Shown here: one piece after another, positions 43,382-53,717 of the stretch
How positions within the stretch are numbered: the first letter of the stretch is position 1
How the letters are laid out: every line of letters begins with the position of its first letter
NCBI RefSeq assembly: GCF_000312565.1
Contig: NZ_CALW02000009.1
Span: forward strand, 1 to 64,000
Length of the DNA: 64,000 nt
Origin: Bartonella rattaustraliani AUST/NH4
GTDB taxonomy: Bacteria > Pseudomonadota > Alphaproteobacteria > Rhizobiales > Rhizobiaceae
Direction: 5' to 3'
Notes under the pieces: generated by a model
Databases searched by the model: none
What the model was told of the DNA's origin: nothing
Seen by the model: only the letters and a program-made list of their open reading frames with translations
Position numbers and translations under genes: made by a program

Positions 43382-43834
43382 ATGTTGCGTGAGCAGATTG
43401 ATATGGCACTTGAAGCTGCTTTGGAAGAGCAGGATAATGCGCGTCTTGCTACACTTCGTCTCATGAGTGCTGCAGTGAAAGATCGTGAGATTTTGCAGTG
43501 TAGTGAGGGAGAGCAAGAAGTGGATGATAAACAGATCCAGTCTGTTTTTACACAAATGCTGCACCAGCGCGAAAAGGCAACACATCTTTATGAAAAATCT
43601 GGCTGCTTGGAGTTGGTAGAAAGAGGGAAGGTGGAAATGAAAATCATTCGTGAGTTTCTTCCTTATCAGCTTGATGAAGTGCAAGTTGAACAAGCGCTTT
43701 GTGAAGCTTTAGTACAAACAAAAGCTGAAAAATTACGCGATATCGGTAAGGTCATGGTCTGGCTTAAAGAACGTTATACTGGGCAAATGAATTTTTCTAA
43801 AGTTTGCAGTTGTCTCCGTGAAAAATTAAAATGA
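43382..43834 (+). CDS. GatB/YqeY domain-containing protein
   Basis: A 150-residue YqeY-type protein. The domain matches the C-terminal tail of amidotransferase subunit GatB, a tRNA-binding helical module. It opens MLREQIDMALEAALEEQDNA and has RLATLRLMSAAVKDREI and FLPYQLDEVQVEQAL. Family members may influence tRNA-dependent amidation, but the function is unproven. The ATG at 43382 matches the usual family N-terminus; a GTG 7 codons upstream is possible. In many Rhizobiales it stands between carA and dnaG-rpoD; here 8 kb of other genes and repeats intervene. Confidence 0.9.
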   Translation: MLREQIDMALEAALEEQDNARLATLRLMSAAVKDREILQCSEGEQEVDDKQIQSVFTQMLHQREKATHLYEKSGCLELVERGKVEMKIIREFLPYQLDEVQVEQALCEALVQTKAEKLRDIGKVMVWLKERYTGQMNFSKVCSCLREKLK

Positions 43835-44064
43835 ATTGTGATAAATTGTTATGAGAGGCAGAAAGCATTTTTTATGATAAGTCACTCGTGTCCCAAAAGT
43901 ATAGATAAGGGTGAGAGGATGCGGAAAAGCCATACTTATTTATTTTAAGAGAATGTTTTTGGGGTAATAGGTCAGAGTTTCTTTGCTTCTTATAGAATAA
44001 AGAAAAGCTTCTTTTTGTGCTATCATTCTTCTTTCCTTCAATATATCGATATTATTTTATATAA

Positions 44065-44345
44065 CAAATTGATTTATAATGATTATTCGTCTATTCACTT
44101 GTAAAGTATAACACCTAATACTGTTAAGATTCTCTCCTTTTAGACTTCTTTATGTTGGGTCAGTTTTGTTCACTTGGCTTTACACTATCAGCGGGGTTGG
44201 CATATGGGTAAAATGAGAAAAGAAGGAGGCTAAACGCCTCTCATGAACCGCATTCATGCAAGGATTGTCGCAATATTATGAGTTGGTCAATATACCATGA
44301 GCTGGTAAAGAAAATGGCTGTGCTCGTTTGTATCTTTAGAAAAGT
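44065..44345 (+). repeat. Integrase-5'-end repeat, copy I
   Basis: The upstream block (ACTTCTTTATGTTGGGTCAG, CTTTACACTATCAGCGGGG), the AAACGCCTCTCATGAACCGC block and the first integrase codons are present. Reading direction is plus. It ends shortly after the counterpart of the L-Y-x-Y-K-H start of the arm domain. Copy J lies 200 bases away in inverted orientation. Confidence 0.75.
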
Positions 44346-44544
44346 TATGCGTATTTTAGCCTTTGGAAAAAAGCATTGTTTGCAATCTGAAAATCTATTC
44401 GTAATAAAATAAAGGTCGTTTAAAAATTCTCTCTACTATAAGTCGAGCATTTTTATAGGAATGGATTTAATCATTGAGATATTCTAAAATATTTTCTCTT
44501 GTGGGTTGTTTTATTTTCAGTTTTTTCATTTCAATAGAGTTTAT

Positions 44545-44945
44545 TTGCGCATTCATGTGCTTGTTTAAAGAGACCTTTTTTAGAGCTCCTAAGCCCATTT
44601 AACGGCGTCATCCGTGAATCGTATAACGATAAATCCATTGAGCACTACCATCTTCACACTGAATAGAGGGATAAGCCGGTACTCTTATTTTTCTTTACCA
44701 GCTCAATATTTACCGGTTCATGGTTCTTGCGATAACCCTTGCATGTACGGTTCATAAGAGGCATTATCTCTCTTCCTTTCCTCTATAATTTTATCCACAT
44801 GCCAACCCCGCTGATAGTGTAAAGCCAAGTGAACAAAATTGACTCAACATGAAGAGGTTTAAAAGGAGAGAATCTTAACAGTATTCGGGGTTGTACTTCA
44901 CAAATGAATAACGAATAATAATCATTATAAATCAATATATTGTCC
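44545..44945 (-). repeat. Integrase-5'-end repeat, copy J (inverted relative to I)
   Basis: The arm-domain part (GAGACCTTTTTTAGAGCTCC, TGAATCGTATAACGATAAAT) leads into the upstream block (CGGTTCATAAGAGGCATTAT, GCCAAGTGAACAAAATTGAC, GAATCTTAACAGTATTCGGG). It forms a hairpin-like inverted pair with copy I and lies about 240 bases before the 3' end of ubiC. Confidence 0.75.
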
Positions 44946-45182
44946 CATATGAGCTACAGCAATTCTCTTAAAGGTACGTCTGTTCTTATGTTTTAAGAAC
45001 GGCCCTGATGAAAAAGAGATCTCTGTTTTATTCAAGGGAAGATTTTTAAGTTGAGAGGGTATTTTAAGAAGTTCTACAGTGTGGTGTGTTATGCTGTTGA
45101 GATAGGATTGAAGATCTTGTGTTTTTATTTTTTAAAAGATAAAAATTAATAGGCTGTTCATGAAGGGGAGGGTATTCTCCAT

Positions 45183-45707
45183 TTATGTGGGCATTGTTGC
45201 GTAAAGCGGTGAAGCTGTTAAAAACAGTTCGGTTATTAATAAGGGGTTGCCTGTTAATCGTAAACGGGAACGGCGTGCCCATAATGCCTCTCCTTTTCCG
45301 ATATGAATGTAATCACGGCTTAGTTTGCCGCTGTTAAATAAATAATGTCCCAGTGGTACGTTGCCCAAGTGCATGAGTGCTTGATTGTGTTCAAGGAGGG
45401 TTTCTTGTGGGATGACGGTTCGTCCAAGGAGCCAAGGCTGGTTATCCCCCACCAATACAACTTCGCGTAGCCAATAACGTGCACTGTTGGGCAAATGCTC
45501 GGCTTCTTCTTGTTCTTGTAATTCGTCACGTGTAATGAAGCATTCACGTTGTGGCTCAATGCGTAGGCAGGTGCAGTGTTTTTTCAGTCGAAGAGTCATC
45601 GATCCTAATTCCATAAGCCAGTTGCGAATGTTTTCTGGTACTGAAAGATCTTGATCAGATAGCCACTCTAGAGGCGGTAAGATGGAATCTCTGGGATCAG
45701 ATATCAT
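45183..45707 (-). CDS. ubiC: Chorismate--pyruvate lyase UbiC
   Basis: A 174-residue enzyme that removes pyruvate from chorismate to give 4-hydroxybenzoate, the first ring precursor of ubiquinone. It aligns well in memory with E. coli UbiC (165 aa): [42 protein letters not shown], and the conserved end [18 protein letters not shown] with LTASPLY. The start is placed at the second ATG because GGGGAG lies 4 bases before it. Classical UbiC is mostly gammaproteobacterial. Here the gene stands alone, with integrase repeats on both sides, so acquisition by transfer is an attractive inference. Confidence 0.93.
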   Translation of the reverse strand: MISDPRDSILPPLEWLSDQDLSVPENIRNWLMELGSMTLRLKKHCTCLRIEPQRECFITRDELQEQEEAEHLPNSARYWLREVVLVGDNQPWLLGRTVIPQETLLEHNQALMHLGNVPLGHYLFNSGKLSRDYIHIGKGEALWARRSRLRLTGNPLLITELFLTASPLYATMPT

Positions 45708-45719
45708 TTCACTCCCCAT

Positions 45720-46249
45720 CTAAAACCGGATTTGCTATGTTTGGTGATATAAATAGATAATTTCCACTGTAATACAGAATGGTAAAGGCAGCAAGATTTT
45801 AAACGAAAAGATGAAAGAGAAAATGGAATGGGATTCTTAAATGAAGGAATATGCAAAAAGATATTACAGGTTGCTCTTCTTTTAAGGTGAAAAATCTATG
45901 ATGATTAAGAACAAGGCTAACATACAGCGCATTTTTTCATTTTTAAGAGAGCAATAGGGGGAAACATCATGGATCTGCAAATATATTTGTTTTGCATTAA
46001 GAATAAAGAGATGAAGCATTTATTTTTTACCTTCTGTACATACGAGGCAAATCTTCTTTTTTCCATGTTAGCAGCAGATTAACAGCAGAGTTATTTGAGA
46101 TTTTTGGTAAAACAATCCGCTTGGGAAGTTTGGAAGAGCGCTCAGTGGTTCAGAGTCATGTGCACCGTGGTACAGCTATTGGTGTTTACCATAACATAGA
46201 TGAGCAATAATATCATTGGGCTATTGACTATTACGGTCAGTTGTATTGC
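45720..46249. other. Spacer behind ubiC with an unidentified coding remnant
   Basis: Most of this stretch is AT-rich without genes. From about 46076 to 46210 one plus frame encodes RLTAELFEIFGKTIRLG and QSHVHRGTAIGVYHN before a stop, and the frame continues beyond the stop as YHWAIDYYGQLY. The composition looks like decayed coding sequence, but I do not recognise the family. Confidence 0.35.
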
Positions 46250-46660
46250 TCTTAGTAGTAAAACATAACACCACCCACGTTGTATGTTCACGAGTTTGTT
46301 TTAAAGAGACATGTCTTAGAGACCCTAAGCCCATTTCGTGGTGGTGTGGGGAAATTGTATAACGATAAATCTCCATAGAACACAATCATCTTCACGTTTA
46401 TAAAGGGTTAAGCCGGCACCATCACTCACTTTACCAGCGCATGGGTGTGAGACAGTCCTTGCATGAAGGCGATTCATGATAGGCGTTTTCCCTCCTTTCT
46501 TCTTTCATTTTACCCTCGTGCCAATCCGTGTATGGTGTAAAGACAAGTGACTAAAACTGATTCAACATAAAGAGGTTTGAGATGAGAGAATCTTATGGGT
46601 ATTCGAGGTTGTACTTCACAAGTGAATAACGATAAAAAATCTTATGAAACAATATCTTGC
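46250..46660 (-). repeat. Integrase-5'-end repeat, copy K
   Basis: Arm-domain counterparts (TTGTATGTTCACGAGTTTG, GTTTTAAAGAGACATGTCTT, TGTATAACGATAAATCTCC) lead into the upstream block (ATGATAGGCGTTTTCCCTCC, AGACAAGTGACTAAAACTG, GAATCTTATGGGTATTCG). It has the same orientation as copy J, so J and K form direct repeats around ubiC. Confidence 0.7.
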
Positions 46661-46689
46661 TGTAAGATAAAAAAGGACTGAGTATGGTT

Positions 46690-47075
46690 TATTTATTATG
46701 TTCATGTGCTTGCGTAAAAAACTCTTTAGGCATGCTAGTCCATTTCATGATAACGCTTGTAAATAGTATAACGCAAAATTTATTGAATATCACTATCCTT
46801 ATGTTTGTGAAGGTAGTAAATGAGCGTCATCACTTTATTGCCAGTTTGACTCTACTGCCAGCTCGTGATGTTGCAACAGCTCTTACATTGAGATGATCTT
46901 TATAAGAGGCCTTTTTCTTTAATCGTTTTTCTCTTTACACACCGGTTTTACTTGATAAGGTGTAGGCAAAGAGTTTTGTTTGATTCAATATAAATAGACT
47001 TGAGATAAGAAAATCTTGTCTTATTTGAAAGTTATCTTCAATAAGAAAAATAATTAATGCTTACAAAGCAATGTG
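46690..47075 (-). repeat. Integrase-5'-end repeat, copy L (strongly decayed)
   Basis: A diverged copy directly next to K in the same orientation. Recognisable parts are TTTGTGAAGGTAGTAAATGA, TATAAGAGGCCTTTTTCTTT and the outer TTGATTCAATATAAATAG with GATAAGAAAATCTTG. It is the most eroded member I can still assign. Confidence 0.55.
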
Positions 47076-47314
47076 TCATTATTCTGTTCTTTATGAGAGC
47101 TTTGTAGGTCAGTATAGAGTGGAAGGAACCAGATATTAAACAGAATGCTATTGCGTTAATATCATGCAGAATATTCTTGTCTGTGCAAATAGACCTGAGC
47201 ATATCGGTATGGTGCTCTCGGTGCTACCTTTCTCAAGGTTTTTATCAGCTTTATAGGTCACGTCACTTTGGCTAATATCTTTCTCGTTTCATGATGCTGA
47301 TGGAAAAAAGATTT

Positions 47315-47700
47315 CAATATATTGATTTATAATGATAAATTATCATTATTGAATTGATCATTGTTCCGAGTATTGTGTAATTTTCTCATTTCAATTCATG
47401 ATGAATCAATTTTGTTCATTTGGCTTTATGCCATAAGCGGGGTTGGCACGAGGGTAAAATGAAAGAAGAAAGGAGAAAAAATGTCTCTCATGAATCGCCT
47501 TAAGTGCCAAGGGCTGTTGCAACTCTATGAGCTCGTAAATATACCATGAGCTGGTAAAGAGAATGAGAGTGCCGGTTTGTATCTGCATCAGCGTGAAGAT
47601 GGTGTTGTTCAATGGATTATCATTATACAATTCATGATGACACTGTGAAATGAGGTTAGGAGCTTTAAGAAATGTCTTTTAAAAAAACGTGAATTGCAGT
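47315..47700 (+). repeat. Integrase-5'-end repeat, copy M (inverted relative to K and L)
   Basis: The upstream block (TGGCTTTATGCCATAAGCGG, GAAAGGAGAAAAAATGTCTC) is followed by the integrase start region (ACCATGAGCTGGTAAAGAGA, GCCGGTTTGTATCTGCATC) and the arm domain to about 47690. Reading direction is plus. It is the last copy seen in the window. Confidence 0.75.
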
Positions 47701-47818
47701 GCAATTGCAGCTTAAACACCATCCCTCCGTTTTATTATGGGTTGCAAGTTTAAAGCGATAGCGGAACGATTGTAATCGTTTCATTTAGTGCTCAAAAGTC
47801 CCTTAATGAATAAATATT

Positions 47819-48070
47819 CTATGATCGAATTTTTCGTCCTATCCATATAAGAATGCAGGCTCCGATAAGACCTGAAATAAGATAGCCAAGCCAACCAGCA
47901 AAATTCACACCAAAAAAGCTAAAAATAAAGCTCGCTAATGCAGCTCCAATAATTCCTAAGATAATGTTTAAAAAGACCCCTGTCTGGCTTTTCATAAGAT
48001 ATTGTGCAATCCAACCTGCAATGCCACCAATAATAATAGCTGCAATCCAGCCGATATTTGCGTTTTCCAT
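47819..48070 (-). CDS. GlsB/YeaQ/YmgE family stress-response membrane protein
   Basis: An 83-residue inner-membrane protein with three helices rich in Gly. It includes IGGIAGWIAQYLMKS, FLNIILGIIGAALASFIF and LGYLISGLIGACILIWIGRK, the classic transglycosylase-associated (GlsB/YeaQ) pattern. The start at 48070 follows a strong GGAGGAGAG at 5 bases; an upstream start 5 codons earlier would place that element inside the coding region. The family is linked to general stress, but its mechanism is unknown. It stands alone behind copy M. Confidence 0.93.
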   Translation of the reverse strand: MENANIGWIAAIIIGGIAGWIAQYLMKSQTGVFLNIILGIIGAALASFIFSFFGVNFAGWLGYLISGLIGACILIWIGRKIRS

Positions 48071-48085
48071 TATACTCTCCTCCAC

Positions 48086-48701
48086 CTAAATTTAAACTGT
48101 GAGTGTTTAATTAGAGTAAGCTTTCTAAAGATCAAGGCTTATCACTTTTTTCGCGGAGGGAGACGCTACTCATGGAAAATTTATTATAGTTTTTACTTTA
48201 TATGTTTTAAATAACTTTAATATCCAATGCGGATAATACTATACATATAAATAAAAAAAGACATATAAAAAATTAATTTACAATAAAATAAATTTTAAAA
48301 TTAGCAATTATTTTATAAAAAGAAAAAAGTTATTTAGAAATACTTTTCTTTTCATTTTTTAGAATGCGTTTCGAAGAAATGAAAATAACATGATGAACAA
48401 CAAGCAAAATAGAGGTCTAAAAAGTTTAAACAGAAGAATCTCACCAAAAGTTCAATGATATTTCAAGTGATGTTTTAAAGCTGTGCCTTTAATTTTTTGT
48501 AACATGTTGCGTGGGTTAAATCTGTGAAAATATTGAGGTCAATCGTTACAGTACCATTTATACGGGCATTTCTTATGATGAGTTTTGGGGGTGTTGTATT
48601 TTTGGCAAGGGAGATTTTATCAGGACATTTGATGAATCAAAATTCAATGATTGATATTAATGATCTCTCTTATAGAGGCCCAGTTCAAATTTACTCAAAA
48701 A
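48086..48701. other. AT-rich spacer, no credible gene
   Basis: About 620 bases between the GlsB gene and the 3' end of the Na/Pi gene. A 94-codon plus frame from 48524 runs antisense into the Na/Pi gene and has no family. The segment around 48230-48350 is almost pure A/T. Confidence 0.5.
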
Positions 48702-50393
48702 TTAAGATTTTTCTGTTTGTTGTTCAGAAGGATTACGCAAGCGAGAACTTTGGAGAAGTCCTTGTGCTTCCAAAATGGGGTAAATCATTGAGGTTAAAAG
48801 AGAGTTAATTTGTTTGAGATCACGGACAGTGTCAAGATGAAGACTGGATGATTCTATATTTTTGAAATCGCCTTCACGAAGGCGCTTAAAATGCTTTAAA
48901 CTCATCTCCTTTTCTAAATTGCGGAGCTGATCTTTTTTCTGCACGAGTAAATGCGCAGTGTGTGTATCACGCGAGACAAGAACATTAAATGCAATGTGCG
49001 CATTGGCAAGAACAATGGCGTGGAAACGGAGCAGGTCATTCCATCCATCGCCACTAAATTGTAAACTTTTTTGTTGTTTCTTTTTAACCAGCATAAGCAT
49101 ATTATGAATAATAATATCTCCTGCTTGATCCAGTTTTATACAAGCTTCAAGAAGTTCTTGTGTTTGAAGAGCGTCTGCATCAGATAATTTCTGCCCAGCC
49201 AATCGTGCGAGATAAAGTTTGATAGCAGTATGTTTTTTATCTAATATCGTGCTCAATTGGTTGAGTTCATGGATGATGTTGGGATCGGGTTTTTCATAAA
49301 GTCCCATGATTTTTTCTAGCATGATATCGACAAGGTCACAAATATGGATGACTTCACGCACTGCGTTAGAAAGTGCTAAAGTTGGGCGCTCAAGAACACT
49401 ATCATCAAGAGCTGTTTGTTCAGATAAATTAAGTATTTTATCGGTTTGCGTTTTTTTTGCATTTATGGAGACAATTTGAGTGGTCAGTTTTACAACCCAT
49501 TTCGAGAGTGGTATTCCAGCAAGGAGAATAAAAAGATTGAAAATAATATGGGTGTTGATGACTTGCGTAGAGATAGTATCGCCCAACCATGCGATTGAGG
49601 GTTGAAAGCATAAAAATAAGATAAGAACAAGGATTGAGCCCGCTCCACGCATAAGTAAATTCCCTAGTGGAACAAGGCGGGTATTCGGGGAGGCGTTGCG
49701 TGTTAAAAGTGGTGTTATGAGAGAAGAACCAAAATTCACTCCAAGAACCATAACAACACATAGCTGAGCATGGATAAGGTCATAGTTGGCAAAATTGATC
49801 AACAAAATAATTCCTGCAATGGATGAATGCAAAAGATAGGTCAATGCGGCTGCCAACAAAAAGGTAGAAACAGGGTCGGTTGAAAGATAATTAATAATGC
49901 TTGGTAAAATTGCACTATCACGTAAAGGTTCTGTGGCTGCACTGATCATTTGTAGAGACAAAATCAAAAGGCCAACACCAATGAGGATCCGGCCTACTTG
50001 ACGCCAATCACGCTTTTCAGTTGTCATGAAGATACAAGTGCCGATTAAAAGACATAAGGGCACAATGATCGTTAGATCATAGGAAAGAACTTTAACGACT
50101 AATGCTGATCCTAATTCTCCGCCACGTACAGCCATGAGCCCCGCTACTGCGGAGACAAAACCAGCTTCAACAAAAGAACCAACAAGGAGTGTTATTGCTG
50201 TAGAGCTTTGTAAAAGCATTGCCGCAAAGAGTCCAAAGCTGACAGCAAATAATGGTTTGGAAATGACGTGGCGCATTTTGTATTTTAGCCTGTCACCATA
50301 GGCACGTTCAACTCCTGTGCGTACCATGCGTGTAGCCCAGAGAAGTAAAGAAATAGCACCTGCAAGATGAAGGAGTACCAATGAACCATTCAT
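48702..50393 (-). CDS. Na/Pi cotransporter family protein
   Basis: A 563-residue membrane protein of the NptA/YjbB family. The two inverted repeats of the transport domain occupy about residues 1-310. The paired QSST motifs appear as LLQSSTAITLLVGSFVEAGF and the more divergent LLHSSIAGIILL. A PhoU-like helical domain covers roughly residues 340-540. Family members import phosphate with sodium or, as YjbB, export it. The mechanosensitive-channel gene starts 75 bases upstream in the same direction, so the two may form a unit. Confidence 0.92.
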   Translation of the reverse strand: MNGSLVLLHLAGAISLLLWATRMVRTGVERAYGDRLKYKMRHVISKPLFAVSFGLFAAMLLQSSTAITLLVGSFVEAGFVSAVAGLMAVRGGELGSALVVKVLSYDLTIIVPLCLLIGTCIFMTTEKRDWRQVGRILIGVGLLILSLQMISAATEPLRDSAILPSIINYLSTDPVSTFLLAAALTYLLHSSIAGIILLINFANYDLIHAQLCVVMVLGVNFGSSLITPLLTRNASPNTRLVPLGNLLMRGAGSILVLILFLCFQPSIAWLGDTISTQVINTHIIFNLFILLAGIPLSKWVVKLTTQIVSINAKKTQTDKILNLSEQTALDDSVLERPTLALSNAVREVIHICDLVDIMLEKIMGLYEKPDPNIIHELNQLSTILDKKHTAIKLYLARLAGQKLSDADALQTQELLEACIKLDQAGDIIIHNMLMLVKKKQQKSLQFSGDGWNDLLRFHAIVLANAHIAFNVLVSRDTHTAHLLVQKKDQLRNLEKEMSLKHFKRLREGDFKNIESSSLHLDTVRDLKQINSLLTSMIYPILEAQGLLQSSRLRNPSEQQTEKS

Positions 50394-50467
50394 GATACTT
50401 TGTCTTTTCCTTATTTTATGAATATGGTTGATCTAAAAATTGAGGCATTGAGATTTATTTTTTCACT

Positions 50468-51679
50468 TTAGCTTTTTTCTAATACATGATGAAAATCATA
50501 ACCACTTGGGTTTTGAAAAATCTTTAGACCAAAACTAGGAAGAATGGAATAAAGGTGGTCAAAAATATCAGATTGAATTTGTTCATATTCCAGCCAAACG
50601 GTGGTGTTGGTAAAGCAATAGATCTCTAAAGGTAAACCATTTGGTGTAGGAGGCAATTGTCGTGCCATCAAGGTCATGGTTTGTTCAATATTACTATTTT
50701 TTTCTAGATAAGCAAAAACATAAGCACGAAAGGTTCCAATATTGGTTAAACGGCGGGTATTGTCTAACACATCATGATTTTTATCTATTTGCGTGTTCCA
50801 GTTATTGATTTCTGGTATTTTTTTTGTGAAATAATTTTCTAACAAATTCAATCGAGAAAGATACTCTTGTTCTTCTTCTGTATGAAAACGGATGCTTGAT
50901 TGGTCTATAAAGAGGCAGCGTTTAATGCGTCGTCCACCGGCTTCTTGCATTCCACGCCAATTCTTGAAAGGATCTGTTACGAGCTTACGGATAGGTACGG
51001 TCGTGATTGTCTTATCGAAATTTTGTACTTTAACGGTATGCAGTGCAATTTCAGTAACATCACCATCGACATCGAGACTAGGCATTTGAATCCAATCGCC
51101 TACACGCACCATATCCGTGGATGAAATTTGGATACCTGCAATGAGAGAAAGCAGCGTGTCTTGGAAAACCAACATGAGAACAGCGGCCATTGCACCAAGA
51201 CTGGATAAAAGAATAAGAGGTGAGCGGTCAATTAATGTGGCGACCATGAGAATTGCAGCTATAGCAAAAAGCGCAATTTTAGCAATTTGAATGTAACCTT
51301 TTATTGGTTTTAACCGTGCTGTTGGCCGTTGCTCATAAAGAATATTAACAATGTTAAGAAAAGAAGAAATGGTAAGAACAACAACAAAAATAATGAAAGC
51401 ATTCGCAACATTCTCTATAATAGTGCTCAGTGAGTCAGGAAGTGTTGGGATAAAATGAATGCCAATGGAAAGAGTAAAGGCTGCAATAATATTTGCTATA
51501 TACTGAATGATATGTTCAATATCAATGTTTGTCTTTTTAGGAAGGAAAGAAGAAAGTCTTTTTGCTCCGTGAGAGAGGAGGTTTCTTGCTAAAAAATTGA
51601 TTAAAACTGCAATGATGATAAGAATAATGAGCCAAGCAATAGACTCTAACAACGGATGTTGAACAAAAAATTTGATCAC
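50468..51679 (-). CDS. MscS-type mechanosensitive ion channel (YbdG-like)
   Basis: A 403-residue inner-membrane channel. About five N-terminal helices end in the pore-lining TM3 region (LLSSLGAMAAVLMLVFQDTL). The MscS beta domain follows (SSTDMVRVGDWIQMPSLDVD and GDVTEIALHTVKVQNFDKT) and a C-terminal domain with WRGMQEAGGRRIKRC. The latter sequence and the length match the YbdG/MscM subgroup with its insert. The start is GTG at 51679 with GGAGAAG upstream. A role in hypo-osmotic shock is inferred from the family. It is divergent from dnaG. Confidence 0.92.
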   Translation of the reverse strand: MIKFFVQHPLLESIAWLIILIIIAVLINFLARNLLSHGAKRLSSFLPKKTNIDIEHIIQYIANIIAAFTLSIGIHFIPTLPDSLSTIIENVANAFIIFVVVLTISSFLNIVNILYEQRPTARLKPIKGYIQIAKIALFAIAAILMVATLIDRSPLILLSSLGAMAAVLMLVFQDTLLSLIAGIQISSTDMVRVGDWIQMPSLDVDGDVTEIALHTVKVQNFDKTITTVPIRKLVTDPFKNWRGMQEAGGRRIKRCLFIDQSSIRFHTEEEQEYLSRLNLLENYFTKKIPEINNWNTQIDKNHDVLDNTRRLTNIGTFRAYVFAYLEKNSNIEQTMTLMARQLPPTPNGLPLEIYCFTNTTVWLEYEQIQSDIFDHLYSILPSFGLKIFQNPSGYDFHHVLEKS

Positions 51680-51815
51680 TTTAATTTCTTCTCCATTTCT
51701 TAAAATATGTGTGGTTGAACCTTTCCAATTTTCAACTGCGTAAAAGGGAATATTGGAATTATGCTCTAAAGTTGTTAAATATGCAAAAAAGAATTTTCAA
51801 ACTCTGTGAGAGATA

Positions 51816-53717
51816 ATGCGCTTTTCACCTGATTTCCTTGATGAGCTTCGTACCAGATTACCAATTTCAACAGTTATTGGCCAAAGGGTGGTCTTTGATT
51901 CTAAAAAAAGCAAGCCTTCACGAGGAGATTTTTGGTGCTGTTGTCCATTTCATGGCGAAAAAACACCAAGTTTTCATTGTGATGATCGTAAAGGGCGTTA
52001 TTATTGCTTTGGTTGTGGTGTAAGCGGCGATATCTTCACTTTTCTTTGTCAACTTGATGGATTACATTTTTCAGAAAGTGTAGAGCATTTGGCTGATTTT
52101 GCAGGGGTAAAACTACCTGTTTTTGATCCTAAAAGTTATAAACAGCAAAGGGAAAAGGCTGATCTTTATGATGTTATGAAAATAGCTACGGATTTTTTTC
52201 AATCTAGTTTACACGGTGAAGAAGGTGCACAGGCGCGTCGTTATCTTGATGCACGTGGTGTAACACCAAAGTTTGCAGAGCATTTTCGGATTGGTTTTGC
52301 TCCCATGAAGCGTACAGCTTTGAAAGACGCATTGCGTGCACGGGGTATTTCAACAAAACAAATGGAAGATTGTGGACTTCTCGTATCAGGCGAAGAGAAT
52401 ATGGTTTCTCATGATCGTTTTAGAAATCGTATTATGTTTCCTATTGAAGATTTACGCGGACGTGTGGTGGCTTTCGGAGGTCGAGCATTAGAAAAAAATA
52501 CACGCGCAAAATATCTTAATAGCCCTGAAACAGTCCTATTTCATAAAGGAAATATGCTTTATAATGCAGCAGCAGCTCGAAAAAATAGTCGTTTTGTTGG
52601 TGATGAAAAAGTTCATTCACTCCTTGTTGTGGAAGGGTATATGGATGTCATCGCGTTGACAAAAGCTGGTTTTGAAAGTGTTGTAGCACCGCTGGGGACG
52701 GCATTAACGGAAACGCAAATTGGGCTTTTATGGCAAATGGGAGCTGAGCCTATTTTGTGCTTTGATGGAGATGAGGTTGGTTTAAAAGCCGCTTTTCGTG
52801 TTGCTGATCGCGTTCTTCCGCTTTTAAAGGCAGGGGTTTCTGTACGTTTTGTTTTATTGCCACAAGGGAAAGATCCAGATGAAATTATTTCTTATGGTGG
52901 TGCACAGCTTTTTACTTCTTTTTTGCAAAAATCAATTCCATTGATTGAGCTTTTATGGTGGCGTGCTACTTACGGGAAGAGTTTTGAAACTCCAGAATCA
53001 CGAGCGGCGCTCGAAAAACAAATAAAACAGCAAGTTTTTATGGTGAAGGATGAAGATGTTCGTCGCTATTATTTGCAGGATATAAAAAGGCGGCTCTTTG
53101 ATTTTTTTCGTCCTTCTTTTTTGAAAAAAAAAGAAGCAAAGCAATATGCCCAATCTTCCCAAAATAGAATATTAAAAGACCAATCCTTTCCCGTGTTGGC
53201 AAATACCGATATTGTGCGTCATTCTTCGCAGTCAATTCCTCTGCGTGAGGCCGTTATTTTGCTGATTTTAGCTTACTATCCTGAATTATGGGATGCAAAT
53301 TTTGAAGTTTTGGCTGAGTTGGAGCTACAAAATGCGCAATTGATGCGTTTTCATCAATCCATGCTTGAAATTCTTGGAAGTCAGCAGTTGCATGATAAGG
53401 AAACAATGGTTACGCTTTTAGAAGAAAAAGGGCAAAAACCTATGTTAGAGCGTATGAAAAACCTTGTGCAACATGTTGGTATGCGTATCATCTTTGTTGG
53501 AGCCTCCATTGAAGATGTTCGTGCTATATTAAAACAAGCTCTCTACTTGCATCTTCGAGAATACCACCTACATAAAAGACTGCAAGATATTGAAGAGAAA
53601 CTTATAGAAAGTCCTAATAGTGAGGTTTTTGCTCTGCTTCGCGAGGTAAAAGAGGAGTTGGAGAAAATGCAGGCAACAGAAGCATTAATTGAAGGATTTG
53701 GAAGTTGGCTTGAGTAA
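51816..53717 (+). CDS. dnaG: DNA primase
   Basis: A 633-residue primase that makes RNA primers for lagging-strand replication. The CHC2 zinc domain (CCPFHGEKTPSFH and YYCFGCGVSGD) is near residues 40-70. The RNA-polymerase core has YLNSPETVLFHKGNMLYN, the Toprim acidic motif LLVVEGYMDVIAL and FDGDEVGLKAA. The C-terminal helicase-binding region is poorly conserved, as usual. It is followed by rpoD in the same direction, the core of the conserved macromolecular-synthesis order, though without rpsU. Confidence 0.97.
   Translation: MRFSPDFLDELRTRLPISTVIGQRVVFDSKKSKPSRGDFWCCCPFHGEKTPSFHCDDRKGRYYCFGCGVSGDIFTFLCQLDGLHFSESVEHLADFAGVKLPVFDPKSYKQQREKADLYDVMKIATDFFQSSLHGEEGAQARRYLDARGVTPKFAEHFRIGFAPMKRTALKDALRARGISTKQMEDCGLLVSGEENMVSHDRFRNRIMFPIEDLRGRVVAFGGRALEKNTRAKYLNSPETVLFHKGNMLYNAAAARKNSRFVGDEKVHSLLVVEGYMDVIALTKAGFESVVAPLGTALTETQIGLLWQMGAEPILCFDGDEVGLKAAFRVADRVLPLLKAGVSVRFVLLPQGKDPDEIISYGGAQLFTSFLQKSIPLIELLWWRATYGKSFETPESRAALEKQIKQQVFMVKDEDVRRYYLQDIKRRLFDFFRPSFLKKKEAKQYAQSSQNRILKDQSFPVLANTDIVRHSSQSIPLREAVILLILAYYPELWDANFEVLAELELQNAQLMRFHQSMLEILGSQQLHDKETMVTLLEEKGQKPMLERMKNLVQHVGMRIIFVGASIEDVRAILKQALYLHLREYHLHKRLQDIEEKLIESPNSEVFALLREVKEELEKMQATEALIEGFGSWLE

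Noticed and set aside
48524-48808. 94-codon open frame antisense to the Na/Pi gene end
   Set aside because: The last third is antisense to a well-supported gene, and no family or ribosome-binding site is seen.
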